Positions 19,449 through 26,288 of a stretch of 64,000 nucleotides of DNA are shown here, in pieces. The notes under the pieces were generated by a model that worked only from the letters and a program-made list of their open reading frames with translations, was not told where the DNA came from and did no database searches. The translations under genes were made by a program, and so were the position numbers. Each line of letters opens with the position of its first letter. Within the stretch, counting starts at the first letter, position 1. Location: assembly GCF_030549525.1 (NCBI RefSeq), contig NZ_CP130831.1, positions 3,001,501 through 3,065,500 of the forward strand, given 5' to 3'. The stretch comes from Stenotrophomonas sp. 704A1 (GTDB lineage Bacteria; Pseudomonadota; Gammaproteobacteria; Xanthomonadales; Xanthomonadaceae).

Positions 19449-19569
19449 GCGACCGCCTTCACGCTGCGGGCACACCGGCGCCGGGCATAACTCCCCGGGG
19501 CTGGCCGTCACCCGGCGCAGCCGCCACACTGTGCCTCTCCTCCGCATTCACCTTGAAGGGCCTGCTGCA

Positions 19570-20724
19570 ATGACCCTGCCCACCCTGCTTCCCCGACTGG
19601 CGCCGCTGGCGCTGGCCCTGGCCAGTGCCCCGCTGGCCGCCCAGGAATTCGCGCCGAGTCCGGAGGCCTCGCCGGCCGCCTGTGCGGCGATCAGCACCGA
19701 TGCCGCGCGCCTGGCCTGCTATGACCGCCAGTTCGGACGCACCGCAGCCACCACGGCCGAGGCCGATGCTGCAGCCGAAGCCGCCGCGCAGGCCCGTCGC
19801 GAGCAACGCCAGACCACGCGCCTGAGCCAGGGCGAGGAAAAGCTGCGCGAACGCGTCGGCGACCTGTTCCGCCCGGCACGGCCGGACAGCGCGTTGGCCA
19901 ATGCCGGCCGCGGCTCGCTGCTGGACAGCCGCTGGGAGCTGGCCGAGGACTCCAAGCTGGGTCCGTTCCAGCTGCGCGCCTACAAGCCGGTGTACCTGTT
20001 GCCCGCGTTCTGGACCAGTGACCGCAACACCACCCCGCATTCGCCGAACCCGGCCAACACGGTCACCACGCCGCAGGTGCTGGACAGTGCCGAACTGAAG
20101 TTCCAGATCAGCTTCAAGACCAAGATCGCCGAGAACCTGTTCGGCGACAACGGCGACATCTGGGCCGGCTACACCCAGAGCTCGCGCTGGCAGGCCTACA
20201 ACGGCGAGGATTCGCGCCCGTTCCGCGAAACCAATTACGAGCCGGAAGTGATGATGGTGTTCCGCAACGGCTACTCGATCGGTGGCTGGCGCGGACGCAT
20301 GACCGGCATCGCCCTGAACCACCAGTCCAACGGCCGCGCCGATCCGCTGTCGCGCAGCTGGAACCGGGTGATGCTCAACATCGGCCTGGACCGCGAGAAC
20401 TGGGCGCTGGTGCTGCGCCCCTGGTACCGCATTCCCGAGTCCCGCAGCGATGACAACAACCCGGACATCGAGGACTACATGGGCCGCGGCGACGCGACCC
20501 TGACCTGGAACCACAAGGGCCATGAGATATCGCTGATGGCACGTCACTCGCTGCGTACCGGCGATCGCTCGCACGGCGCCCTGCAGCTGGACTACGGCTT
20601 CCCGATCAGCAACCTGCTGCGCGGCCACGTGCAGGTATTCGACGGGTACGGCGAAAGCCTGATCGACTACAACCACAAGGCCACCTACGTGGGTGTGGGC
20701 GTGTCCCTGCTGGAGTGGTTCTGA
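19570..20724 (+). CDS. pldA: Outer-membrane phospholipase A
   Basis: A 384-residue OMPLA family enzyme that hydrolyses phospholipids mislocalised to the outer leaflet. A signal peptide (about 1-23, ending PLAA) precedes an N-terminal extension and the 12-strand barrel. The active-site triad is visible: His251 and Ser253 in NHQSNG and Asn265 in RSWNRV, spaced exactly as His142/Ser144/Asn156 in E. coli PldA. The last residues (SLLEWF) end in Phe as expected for BAM recognition. Start 19570 begins the signal peptide. The stop overlaps the next ATG (TGATG). Confidence 0.92.
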   Translation: MTLPTLLPRLAPLALALASAPLAAQEFAPSPEASPAACAAISTDAARLACYDRQFGRTAATTAEADAAAEAAAQARREQRQTTRLSQGEEKLRERVGDLFRPARPDSALANAGRGSLLDSRWELAEDSKLGPFQLRAYKPVYLLPAFWTSDRNTTPHSPNPANTVTTPQVLDSAELKFQISFKTKIAENLFGDNGDIWAGYTQSSRWQAYNGEDSRPFRETNYEPEVMMVFRNGYSIGGWRGRMTGIALNHQSNGRADPLSRSWNRVMLNIGLDRENWALVLRPWYRIPESRSDDNNPDIEDYMGRGDATLTWNHKGHEISLMARHSLRTGDRSHGALQLDYGFPISNLLRGHVQVFDGYGESLIDYNHKATYVGVGVSLLEWF

Positions 20725-21065
20725 TGGCGGTGACGATCTGGCACAACCCGGCATGCAGCAATTCGCGCGGGGCGCTCGCGTTGATCCGTGATGCCGGCAT
20801 CGAGCCGGAGGTCATCGACTATCTCGGCACGCCGCCGGATGTGGCGACGCTGCGCCAGGTGCTGGCCGAGTCCGGACTCACTGCGCAGGCGCTGGTACGC
20901 AGCAAGGAGGCCGAGTTCAGCGAGCTGGGCCTGCACGACGCCGACGAGGCGACCCTGCTGGCGGCCATGGCCGGGCACCCGCGGTTGATCAACCGCCCGC
21001 TGGTGCGCACCGCCAAGGGCACCCGCCTGTGCCGGCCGCCGGAGACGGTGCTGGAGATCCTGTAG
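20724..21065 (+). CDS. arsC: ArsC-family arsenate reductase
   Basis: A 113-residue ArsC/Spx-fold protein. The catalytic Cys11 sits in WHNPACSNSRGAL, and the C-terminal INRPLVRTAKGTRLCRPPE supplies the arginines that bind the oxyanion in glutaredoxin-linked arsenate reductases. No ars operon genes (arsR, arsB) are nearby; it overlaps pldA by one base (TGATG), so translation is coupled. It may be a true arsenate reductase or a YffB-like paralogue. The stop TAG belongs to a SMAG-like repeat that begins with the preceding G. Confidence 0.85.
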   Translation: MAVTIWHNPACSNSRGALALIRDAGIEPEVIDYLGTPPDVATLRQVLAESGLTAQALVRSKEAEFSELGLHDADEATLLAAMAGHPRLINRPLVRTAKGTRLCRPPETVLEIL

Positions 21066-21084
21066 TGCCGGGCCAGGCCCGGCT
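21062..21084 (+). repeat. SMAG-like repeat overlapping the arsC stop codon
   Basis: GTAGTGCCGGGCCAGGCCCGG. The TAG within the GTAG head is the arsC termination codon. Confidence 0.7.
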
Positions 21085-21112
21085 GTGTCAGTCAAGGGCG
21101 GCGCACCGGTGA

Positions 21113-21748
21113 TCACAGCCAGTCGGTGATGCCTTCGCGGCGGTAGACCTCGGCAAAGGCCGGGCGCGCCTTCAGCCGCTGGGCATGGGCCTTCAGCTGC
21201 GGCCACTGGTCGCTGGGCGTGGGCATGTTGCGCGACCAGCGCATCAGCATCACCAGCATGAAATCGACCACGGTCGGCGCATCGCCCAGCACGTAGGGGC
21301 CTGCCGCCTGCAGGTGTGTGTCCAGCTGCTGCCAGGCCGCTTCCAGCTGCTGCCGCGCCGCCTCGCGCACGGCGTCGATGCACTGCCCTCCCGCTGTTTC
21401 ATCGGCATAGAACCAGGCACGGTAGGCCGGCTGCACGGTATTGGCGCACCAGAACATCCAGCGGTACGCCTCGCCACGGGCGGGCGTCCCCACCGCCGGC
21501 AGCAGCCCCGCCTGCGGATGGCGATCAGCCAGGTACAGGGCGATCGCCGCCGCCTCGGTCAGCACCTGACCGTCGATCAGCAGGGTCGGCACCCGGCCGG
21601 CCGGATTCAGTGCCAGGTAGTCGGCTGATTTGTGCTCGCGCGTGCCGAAGTCGAGCAGGACCAGGTCGTGGTCAAGACCCAGCTCGATCAGCAGCCAATG
21701 CACCACCAGTGACGCCGTGCTGGGGGAGCCATACAGAGTGGTACGCAT
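21113..21748 (-). CDS. Glutathione S-transferase family protein
   Basis: A 211-residue GST. The N-terminal domain has LYGSPSTASLVVHWLLIELG (the catalytic Ser is likely one of the residues after YG), NPAGRVPTLLIDG and LTEAAAIALYLADRHP; the C-terminal domain contains YVLGDAPTVVDFMLVMLMRW. The pattern resembles beta or GstA-like bacterial GSTs with a role in detoxification. It is not closely similar to the GST at 13008-13664. The start is the ATG at 21748. Confidence 0.87.
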   Translation of the reverse strand: MRTTLYGSPSTASLVVHWLLIELGLDHDLVLLDFGTREHKSADYLALNPAGRVPTLLIDGQVLTEAAAIALYLADRHPQAGLLPAVGTPARGEAYRWMFWCANTVQPAYRAWFYADETAGGQCIDAVREAARQQLEAAWQQLDTHLQAAGPYVLGDAPTVVDFMLVMLMRWSRNMPTPSDQWPQLKAHAQRLKARPAFAEVYRREGITDWL

Positions 21749-21804
21749 GCAGCGGATCCTGTGCAGGGAATCCGCCGATTATGCGCGGTGTATCCGCGCG
21801 TGCG

Positions 21805-22143
21805 TCAGCCGCAGCTGCTCACGCAGGTATCGCGCTGTTCGCCGCAGCCCATCATCGGTGCCCGCATCGTGCAGTCGTGTGCCTTCAGCTCGCAGGAACG
21901 GCGCAGCTCGGGATGCTGGATGTCCCTGCAGCGCCGGTCCGGTGCCACCTGCTGTTCACAGCTGGCCTGGCGGCTGCCGCCCGTGGTGTCCCGCGCCATG
22001 CAGCTGCGATAGCCGGCCTGGCACTGCATGCGGCACTGCGCGCCAGCGGAGAAACCGGCACCTTCATGGGAGGACGTTGTGCTGCAGGCGGCCAGGACCA
22101 GCAGGAACACAACCACGAGGGATCGATGCAGGCACATGGGCAC
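21805..22143 (-). CDS. Cysteine-rich lipoprotein, unknown function
   Basis: A 112-residue predicted lipoprotein with signal HRSLVVVFLLVLAAC ending in lipobox LAAC (Cys20). The mature part has about ten cysteines in short-spaced pairs (AQCRMQCQAGYRSC, SCEQQ, RRCRD, RRSCELKAHDC, GCGEQRDTCVSSC), pointing to a disulfide-bonded periplasmic domain. I do not recognise the family. Two adjacent Met codons (22143, 22137) could start it; the first is given. It lies downstream of the fumarase gene across a long inverted repeat and may be co-transcribed with it. Confidence 0.7.
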   Translation of the reverse strand: MPMCLHRSLVVVFLLVLAACSTTSSHEGAGFSAGAQCRMQCQAGYRSCMARDTTGGSRQASCEQQVAPDRRCRDIQHPELRRSCELKAHDCTMRAPMMGCGEQRDTCVSSCG

Positions 22144-22184
22144 ATCCAGTGGTGGGGTGTGCCGACCCTAGCAGAGCGCGGTTG

Positions 22185-22279
22185 CCCGTGCAGGCACCGG
22201 TGCCCCTGTGGCGCCGTTGCCGTACCGCTCTGCACACGACAACGGCGCCACAGGGGCGCCGTTGCCTGCACCGGAACGG
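22185..22279. repeat. Long inverted repeat downstream of the fumarase gene
   Basis: A perfect 18-bp inner stem (GCCCCTGTGGCGCCGTTG at 22202-22219 against 22240-22257) with a 20-nt loop, extended outward by imperfect arms sharing GTGCAGGCA, so the whole palindrome approaches 95 nt. It lies between the fumarase stop and the lipoprotein start without a T-run. Confidence 0.75.
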
Positions 22280-22285
22280 GAGGAA

Positions 22286-23803
22286 TTACTCCACCACCAC
22301 CGGAATCTTGCCGATGCGGGCCTGCCACTCGCGCGGACCGGTCCTGTGCACCGATTCGCCGGTGGAATCGACGGCCACGGTCACCGGCATGTCCTGCACC
22401 GTGAACTCGTAGATCGCTTCCATGCCCAGGTCGGCGAAGCCGACGACCTTGGCCGCCTTGATCGCCTTGGACACCAGGTAGGCCGAACCACCGACGGCCA
22501 TCAGGTAGGCCGACTTGTGCTTCTTGATCGCCTCGATCGCCGCCGGACCGCGCTCGGCCTTGCCGACCATGCCCAGCAGGCCGGTCTGCGCCAGAACCTG
22601 CTCGGTGAACTTGTCCATGCGGGTAGCGGTGGTCGGGCCCGCCGGGCCCACCACTTCGTCACGCACCGGATCGACCGGGCCGACGTAGTAGATGAAGCGG
22701 CCCTTCAGGTCGACCGGCAGTTCCTCACCCTTGTTGAGCATGTCGACCATGCGCTTGTGCGCCGCGTCGCGGCCGGTCAGCAGCTTGCCGTTGAGCAGCA
22801 AGGTCTGGCCCGGCTTCCAGTTGGCCACGTCCTCCGGGGTGATCGTGTCCAGGTCCACGCGGGTGCCCTTGGACGCGTCGTAGGTGAGCTTCGGCCAGTC
22901 TTCCAGCGACGGCGGGTCCAGCATCACCGGGCCGCTGCCATCCAGGGTGAAGTGCGCATGGCGGGTGGCCGCGCAGTTGGGGATCATCGCCACCGGCAGG
23001 TTGGCCGCATGGGTCGGGTAGTCGTTGATCTTGATGTCCAGCACGGTGGTCAGGCCGCCCAGGCCCTGCGCACCGATGCCCAGCGCGTTGACCTTCTCGT
23101 ACAGCTCCAGGCGCAGTTCTTCAATGCGGTTGGACGCACCACGGGCCTGCAGTTCGGTGATGTCGATCGGCTCCATCAGCGCTTCCTTGGCCAGCAGCAT
23201 CGCCTTTTCAGCGGTGCCGCCGATGCCGATGCCGAGCATGCCCGGCGGGCACCAGCCGGCGCCCATGGTCGGCACGGTCTTCAGCACCCAGTCGACGATG
23301 GAGTCGGACGGGTTGAGCATGGCGAACTTGGTCTTCGCTTCGGAACCACCGCCCTTGGCGGCGACGATCACATCGACCGTGTTGCCCGGCACCACCTTGA
23401 CGTTGACCACGCCCGGGGTGTTGTCCCTGGTATTGGTGCGCTTGCCGGCCGGATCGGCCAGCACCGAGGCGCGCAGCTTGTTGTCCGGGTGCAGGTAGGC
23501 GCGACGGATGCCCTCGTTGGCCATGTCCTCCACGCCCATGGTCGCGTCGTCCCAGCGCACGTCCATGCCGATTTCCAGGAACACGGTGACGATGCCGGTG
23601 TCCTGGCAGATCGGGCGGTGACCTTCGGCGCACATCCGCGAATTGATCAGGATCTGGGCCATCGCTTCCTTCGCGGCCGGCGACTCCTCGCGCTCGTAGG
23701 CGGCGGCAAGGTTCTTGATGTAGTCGACCGGGTGGTAGTACGAGATGTACTGCAGCGCGTCGGCGACGGACTGGATGAGGTCTTCCTGCTTGATCGATGT
23801 CAC
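22286..23803 (-). CDS. Fumarate hydratase, class I ([4Fe-4S])
   Basis: A 505-residue class I fumarase that hydrates fumarate to malate in the TCA cycle with an oxygen-sensitive 4Fe-4S cluster. Three cluster cysteines sit in family contexts: Cys66 (RPICQDTG), Cys184 (GAGWCPPG) and Cys276 (IPNCAATRH). The N-terminal alpha-type and C-terminal beta-type domains are fused as in FumA/FumB. Start at 23803 begins the conserved MTSIKQEDLIQSVADALQ. It is monocistronic or leads into the small lipoprotein gene. Confidence 0.95.
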   Translation of the reverse strand: MTSIKQEDLIQSVADALQYISYYHPVDYIKNLAAAYEREESPAAKEAMAQILINSRMCAEGHRPICQDTGIVTVFLEIGMDVRWDDATMGVEDMANEGIRRAYLHPDNKLRASVLADPAGKRTNTRDNTPGVVNVKVVPGNTVDVIVAAKGGGSEAKTKFAMLNPSDSIVDWVLKTVPTMGAGWCPPGMLGIGIGGTAEKAMLLAKEALMEPIDITELQARGASNRIEELRLELYEKVNALGIGAQGLGGLTTVLDIKINDYPTHAANLPVAMIPNCAATRHAHFTLDGSGPVMLDPPSLEDWPKLTYDASKGTRVDLDTITPEDVANWKPGQTLLLNGKLLTGRDAAHKRMVDMLNKGEELPVDLKGRFIYYVGPVDPVRDEVVGPAGPTTATRMDKFTEQVLAQTGLLGMVGKAERGPAAIEAIKKHKSAYLMAVGGSAYLVSKAIKAAKVVGFADLGMEAIYEFTVQDMPVTVAVDSTGESVHRTGPREWQARIGKIPVVVE

Positions 23804-23885
23804 GGAATGCTCGCTTGCTGAAGGCTGGCGGGGGTAATCCGCCCATTTTACCCCCTCCGTCGCCGGGGGTGCCGTTGTACAGTCG

Positions 23886-23912
23886 TGTCACACGCCTGCC
23901 CGCCGTGGCGTC
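23886..23912 (+). promoter_or_regulatory. ECF41 promoter upstream of the sigma factor gene
   Basis: TGTCACA (23886-23892), 16 nt, then CGTC (23909-23912). This is the promoter described for ECF41 sigma factors, so the sigma gene is probably autoregulated. The predicted start near 23919 is only a few nt before the ATG. Confidence 0.8.
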
Positions 23913-23921
23913 CTTGCCGAC

Positions 23922-24818
23922 ATGAACGCCGAAACCGCCTTCCATACCCACCGCCCGCGCCTGATGGCGCTGGCCTACCGCCTGCTGGGCAGCCGCAGCG
24001 ATGCCGAGGACGTGGTCCAGGATGCCTGGCTGCGCTGGTCCGGCGTGGACGCCGCGGCCGTCGCCGACCCCGAGGCCTGGCTGATCACCACCACCACCCG
24101 GCTGGGCCTGGACCGGCTGCGCGCGGCCAAGCGCGAGCGCGTGCACTACGTCGGCCCGTGGCTGGCCGAACCGCTGGCGGTCAGCCTGGAGCCTGAACCG
24201 TCCAATGACCCCGCCCTGGCCCATGCCCGCGCCGATGAGGTGTCGGTGGCTTTCCTGACCCTGCTCGAACAGCTCGGCCCCGAGGAACGCGCCGCCTTCC
24301 TGCTGAAGGAAGCGTTCGACCACGAGTACCGGGAGATCGCCCAGCTGCTCGGCCACAGCGAGGCCAACTGCCGGCAGCTGGTGCACCGGGCGAAACAGCG
24401 CCTGCAGGCCGGACGGCCACGCTTCAACGCCGATGCCGGCCAGCACCGGCAACTGCTGGCGCGCTTCATGGACGCCACCCAGCGAGGCGACAGCGAGGCC
24501 ATCCAGGCGCTGCTGCACGCCAATGCGCGCCTGGTCTCCGACGGCGGCGGCGTGGTCACCGCGGCGGTGCGCCCGCTGCTGGGCGCCGAGCGCATCGGCC
24601 GCCTGTTCTGGGCCATCGCGCGCCGGCAGCTCGGCCATACCGCCCGGCTGGGGCGGGTCAACGGCGAACCGGCGATCCTGCGCTTCGCTGGCGACCGTCT
24701 GCACTCGATCACCACCATCGAGGTGGTCGATGGCCGCATCGCCCATGTGTACAGCGTGCTCAATCCGGAAAAACTGCCGGGGACTGTCACGAACGTGGAC
24801 GGCACGGCGTCCTGGTAG
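23922..24818 (+). CDS. ECF41-family sigma factor with fused SnoaL-like regulatory domain
   Basis: A 298-residue extracytoplasmic-function sigma factor. Sigma2 (about 8-75; DAEDVVQDAWLRW) and sigma4 (about 105-165; EERAAFLLKEAFDHEYREIA) are followed by a SnoaL-like C-terminal extension. All three ECF41 hallmarks are recognisable: WLAEP at 80-84 in the linker (family WLPEP), SDGGG at 206-210 (family DGGGK) and NPEKL at 281-285 (family NPDKL). In this group the extension acts as built-in regulator in place of an anti-sigma factor. It is followed by an AhpD-like gene, the usual ECF41 partner. Confidence 0.93.
   Translation: MNAETAFHTHRPRLMALAYRLLGSRSDAEDVVQDAWLRWSGVDAAAVADPEAWLITTTTRLGLDRLRAAKRERVHYVGPWLAEPLAVSLEPEPSNDPALAHARADEVSVAFLTLLEQLGPEERAAFLLKEAFDHEYREIAQLLGHSEANCRQLVHRAKQRLQAGRPRFNADAGQHRQLLARFMDATQRGDSEAIQALLHANARLVSDGGGVVTAAVRPLLGAERIGRLFWAIARRQLGHTARLGRVNGEPAILRFAGDRLHSITTIEVVDGRIAHVYSVLNPEKLPGTVTNVDGTASW
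24785..24811 (+). promoter_or_regulatory. Second ECF41-type promoter, before the AhpD-like gene
   Basis: TGTCACG (24785-24791), 16 nt, CGTC (24808-24811), inside the last codons of the sigma gene. It differs from the upstream copy only in the last -35 base and would start transcription about 35 nt before the next ATG. Confidence 0.72.
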
Positions 24819-24854
24819 TGAAAGGCGGCCACCGTGGCCGCCGTGGAGCCGAAC

Positions 24855-25304
24855 ATGTCCGACCACGCCTCTCCCCGCGTTCCCTATACCCGCCTGGCTG
24901 CCGACGCCTTCAAGGGCCTGCTGGCCACCAGCAAGGCGGTGCATGACAGCTCGATCGACCCGACGTTGATGGAACTGCTGTTCCTGCGCGTGTCCCAGCT
25001 CAACGGCTGTGGCTACTGCATGGACATGCACGGCACCGCGCTGCGCAAGGGCGGCATCGAGCCGCGCAAGCTCGATACCCTTCCGGCCTGGCATGAAAGC
25101 CGCTTCTTCGATGCACGCGAGCGTGCGGCGCTGGGCTGGGCCGAGGCACTGACCCGGCTGACCGACGGCGCGCCGTCGCAGGCGGCGTTCGATGCGCTGG
25201 CACCGCATTTCGACGAGAAGGGCATCAGCGACCTGAGCATGGGCATCGCGGTCATCAATGCCTGGAACCGGCTGGGCGCCGGGCTGCTGCCGCCGCTGCC
25301 CTGA
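24855..25304 (+). CDS. AhpD-like carboxymuconolactone decarboxylase family protein
   Basis: A 149-residue helical protein with the AhpD active-site motif CGYCMDMH (CxxC plus His), as in alkylhydroperoxidase-like CMD proteins. It is the classic COE (carboxymuconolactone decarboxylase/oxidoreductase/epimerase) partner of ECF41 sigma factors and is probably the direct regulatory target. Expected to reduce peroxides or a small metabolite through the cysteine pair; the substrate is unknown. Start at 24855 has GTGGAG upstream; an alternative start 21 nt earlier is possible. Confidence 0.9.
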   Translation: MSDHASPRVPYTRLAADAFKGLLATSKAVHDSSIDPTLMELLFLRVSQLNGCGYCMDMHGTALRKGGIEPRKLDTLPAWHESRFFDARERAALGWAEALTRLTDGAPSQAAFDALAPHFDEKGISDLSMGIAVINAWNRLGAGLLPPLP

Positions 25305-25370
25305 GCGCTTCGTTGACAGTGCCTGGAGCGCCGGGCACTGTACCTGCCCCGCAGGAAGCATCCGAGCGTC

Positions 25371-26192
25371 ATGGCCGACGAAGCCTCCGACACGCCCAGC
25401 AAGGAGGCGCTGAAGGCGCTGACCCAGTACCGGGAGCGGGACACCGCGTCGCCCGAACTGCTGTCGACGCTTGAACGGCATGGACTGTTGTGGCCCGTCG
25501 AACATCCGGGCCATGAGGCCCTGCAGATGCGGATGTTCGCCGCCTATGCCCGCGCCGACCGCCAGCATGTGGCAGACAACTTCATCCTCGGTGTGCAGGA
25601 GAACCGCAGCGACCTGCGCGCCGGGCTGTCGGCGTATGCGTTCATGGTGCACTTCCCCAGGCATCAGGAGCAGCCACATCCCAGCCTCGCCTGTGCGGTC
25701 TGCGGCCAGGTCCGCGAAGGCAGATTCGACCCGACCACCTGGGCGCGCGTCCGCCACAACATCGGGGTCGTGCTCGGCGGAAGCGTAAACGCCATCACCT
25801 TCCTGTTGGAACAACACAATCTGACGCCCAGACGGCCGCCCGGCGACATGAGCACGCTGGTGGCACTGCTGCGGCTGCTGCACCACGAGAGCGACGCCAA
25901 GGACACCCCGTCGACCATCGTCAAACGCGTGCGCGCGCTGCCGGGCCTGAAACTGTCCGTCGAGCAGGCGCGTCACCTGCTGGATGCCCTGGGCCATGCC
26001 GGGCTGCTGCAGACCCCCGAGCATCCTGGCCTGGCGCAACGCTTCACCCGGGTCGGTCTGGCACCGCGCACGTCGCGCTCTTCGGACTGGGGCTATCCCG
26101 TCGATTTCTGGAAAGGCGCCTACGGCATCGACCGCGGAGCCCTGCGCTTCTGGTTCGCTCACCATCCTGCGCTGCTGGCTGCGCTGGACTGA
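25371..26192 (+). CDS. Unknown protein with a central CxxC
   Basis: A 273-residue soluble protein I do not recognise. It has no signal peptide or membrane segment. A CxxC (Cys108, Cys111 in LACAVCGQ) in mid-protein could bind zinc or be redox active. The second half has a helix-rich repeat-like pattern (LLRLLHHES, LLDALGHAGLLQTPEHPGL) echoing the N-terminal LERHGLLWPVEHPGHEALQ, suggesting two related halves. The end, WGYPVDFWKGAYGIDRGALR, is rich in aromatics. It starts 66 nt after the AhpD-like gene on the same strand, so it may be read from the ECF41 promoter. Confidence 0.7.
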   Translation: MADEASDTPSKEALKALTQYRERDTASPELLSTLERHGLLWPVEHPGHEALQMRMFAAYARADRQHVADNFILGVQENRSDLRAGLSAYAFMVHFPRHQEQPHPSLACAVCGQVREGRFDPTTWARVRHNIGVVLGGSVNAITFLLEQHNLTPRRPPGDMSTLVALLRLLHHESDAKDTPSTIVKRVRALPGLKLSVEQARHLLDALGHAGLLQTPEHPGLAQRFTRVGLAPRTSRSSDWGYPVDFWKGAYGIDRGALRFWFAHHPALLAALD

Positions 26193-26288
26193 GCGCGCAG
26201 GCGGCTCCGACGCGCTGCCCTGCCGGCGCATGGCAGGCATGCGTCCCGTTCATGCCTCCGCCACGCGCAGGGCGCGCACAATACGCGC

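Noticed and set aside
20724..21065. arsC as part of an arsenic-resistance island
   Set aside because: No arsR, arsB/acr3 or arsH nearby, and base composition equals the surroundings.
25371..26192. CxxC protein as a thioredoxin-like protein
   Set aside because: No surrounding WCGPC-type or CxxC-P context and no beta-alpha-beta thioredoxin pattern; left as unknown.
23208..26240. 1010-codon open frame on the minus strand spanning the ECF41 region
   Set aside because: It overlaps three well supported genes and the fumarase start; no motif, and codon bias fits the other strand.
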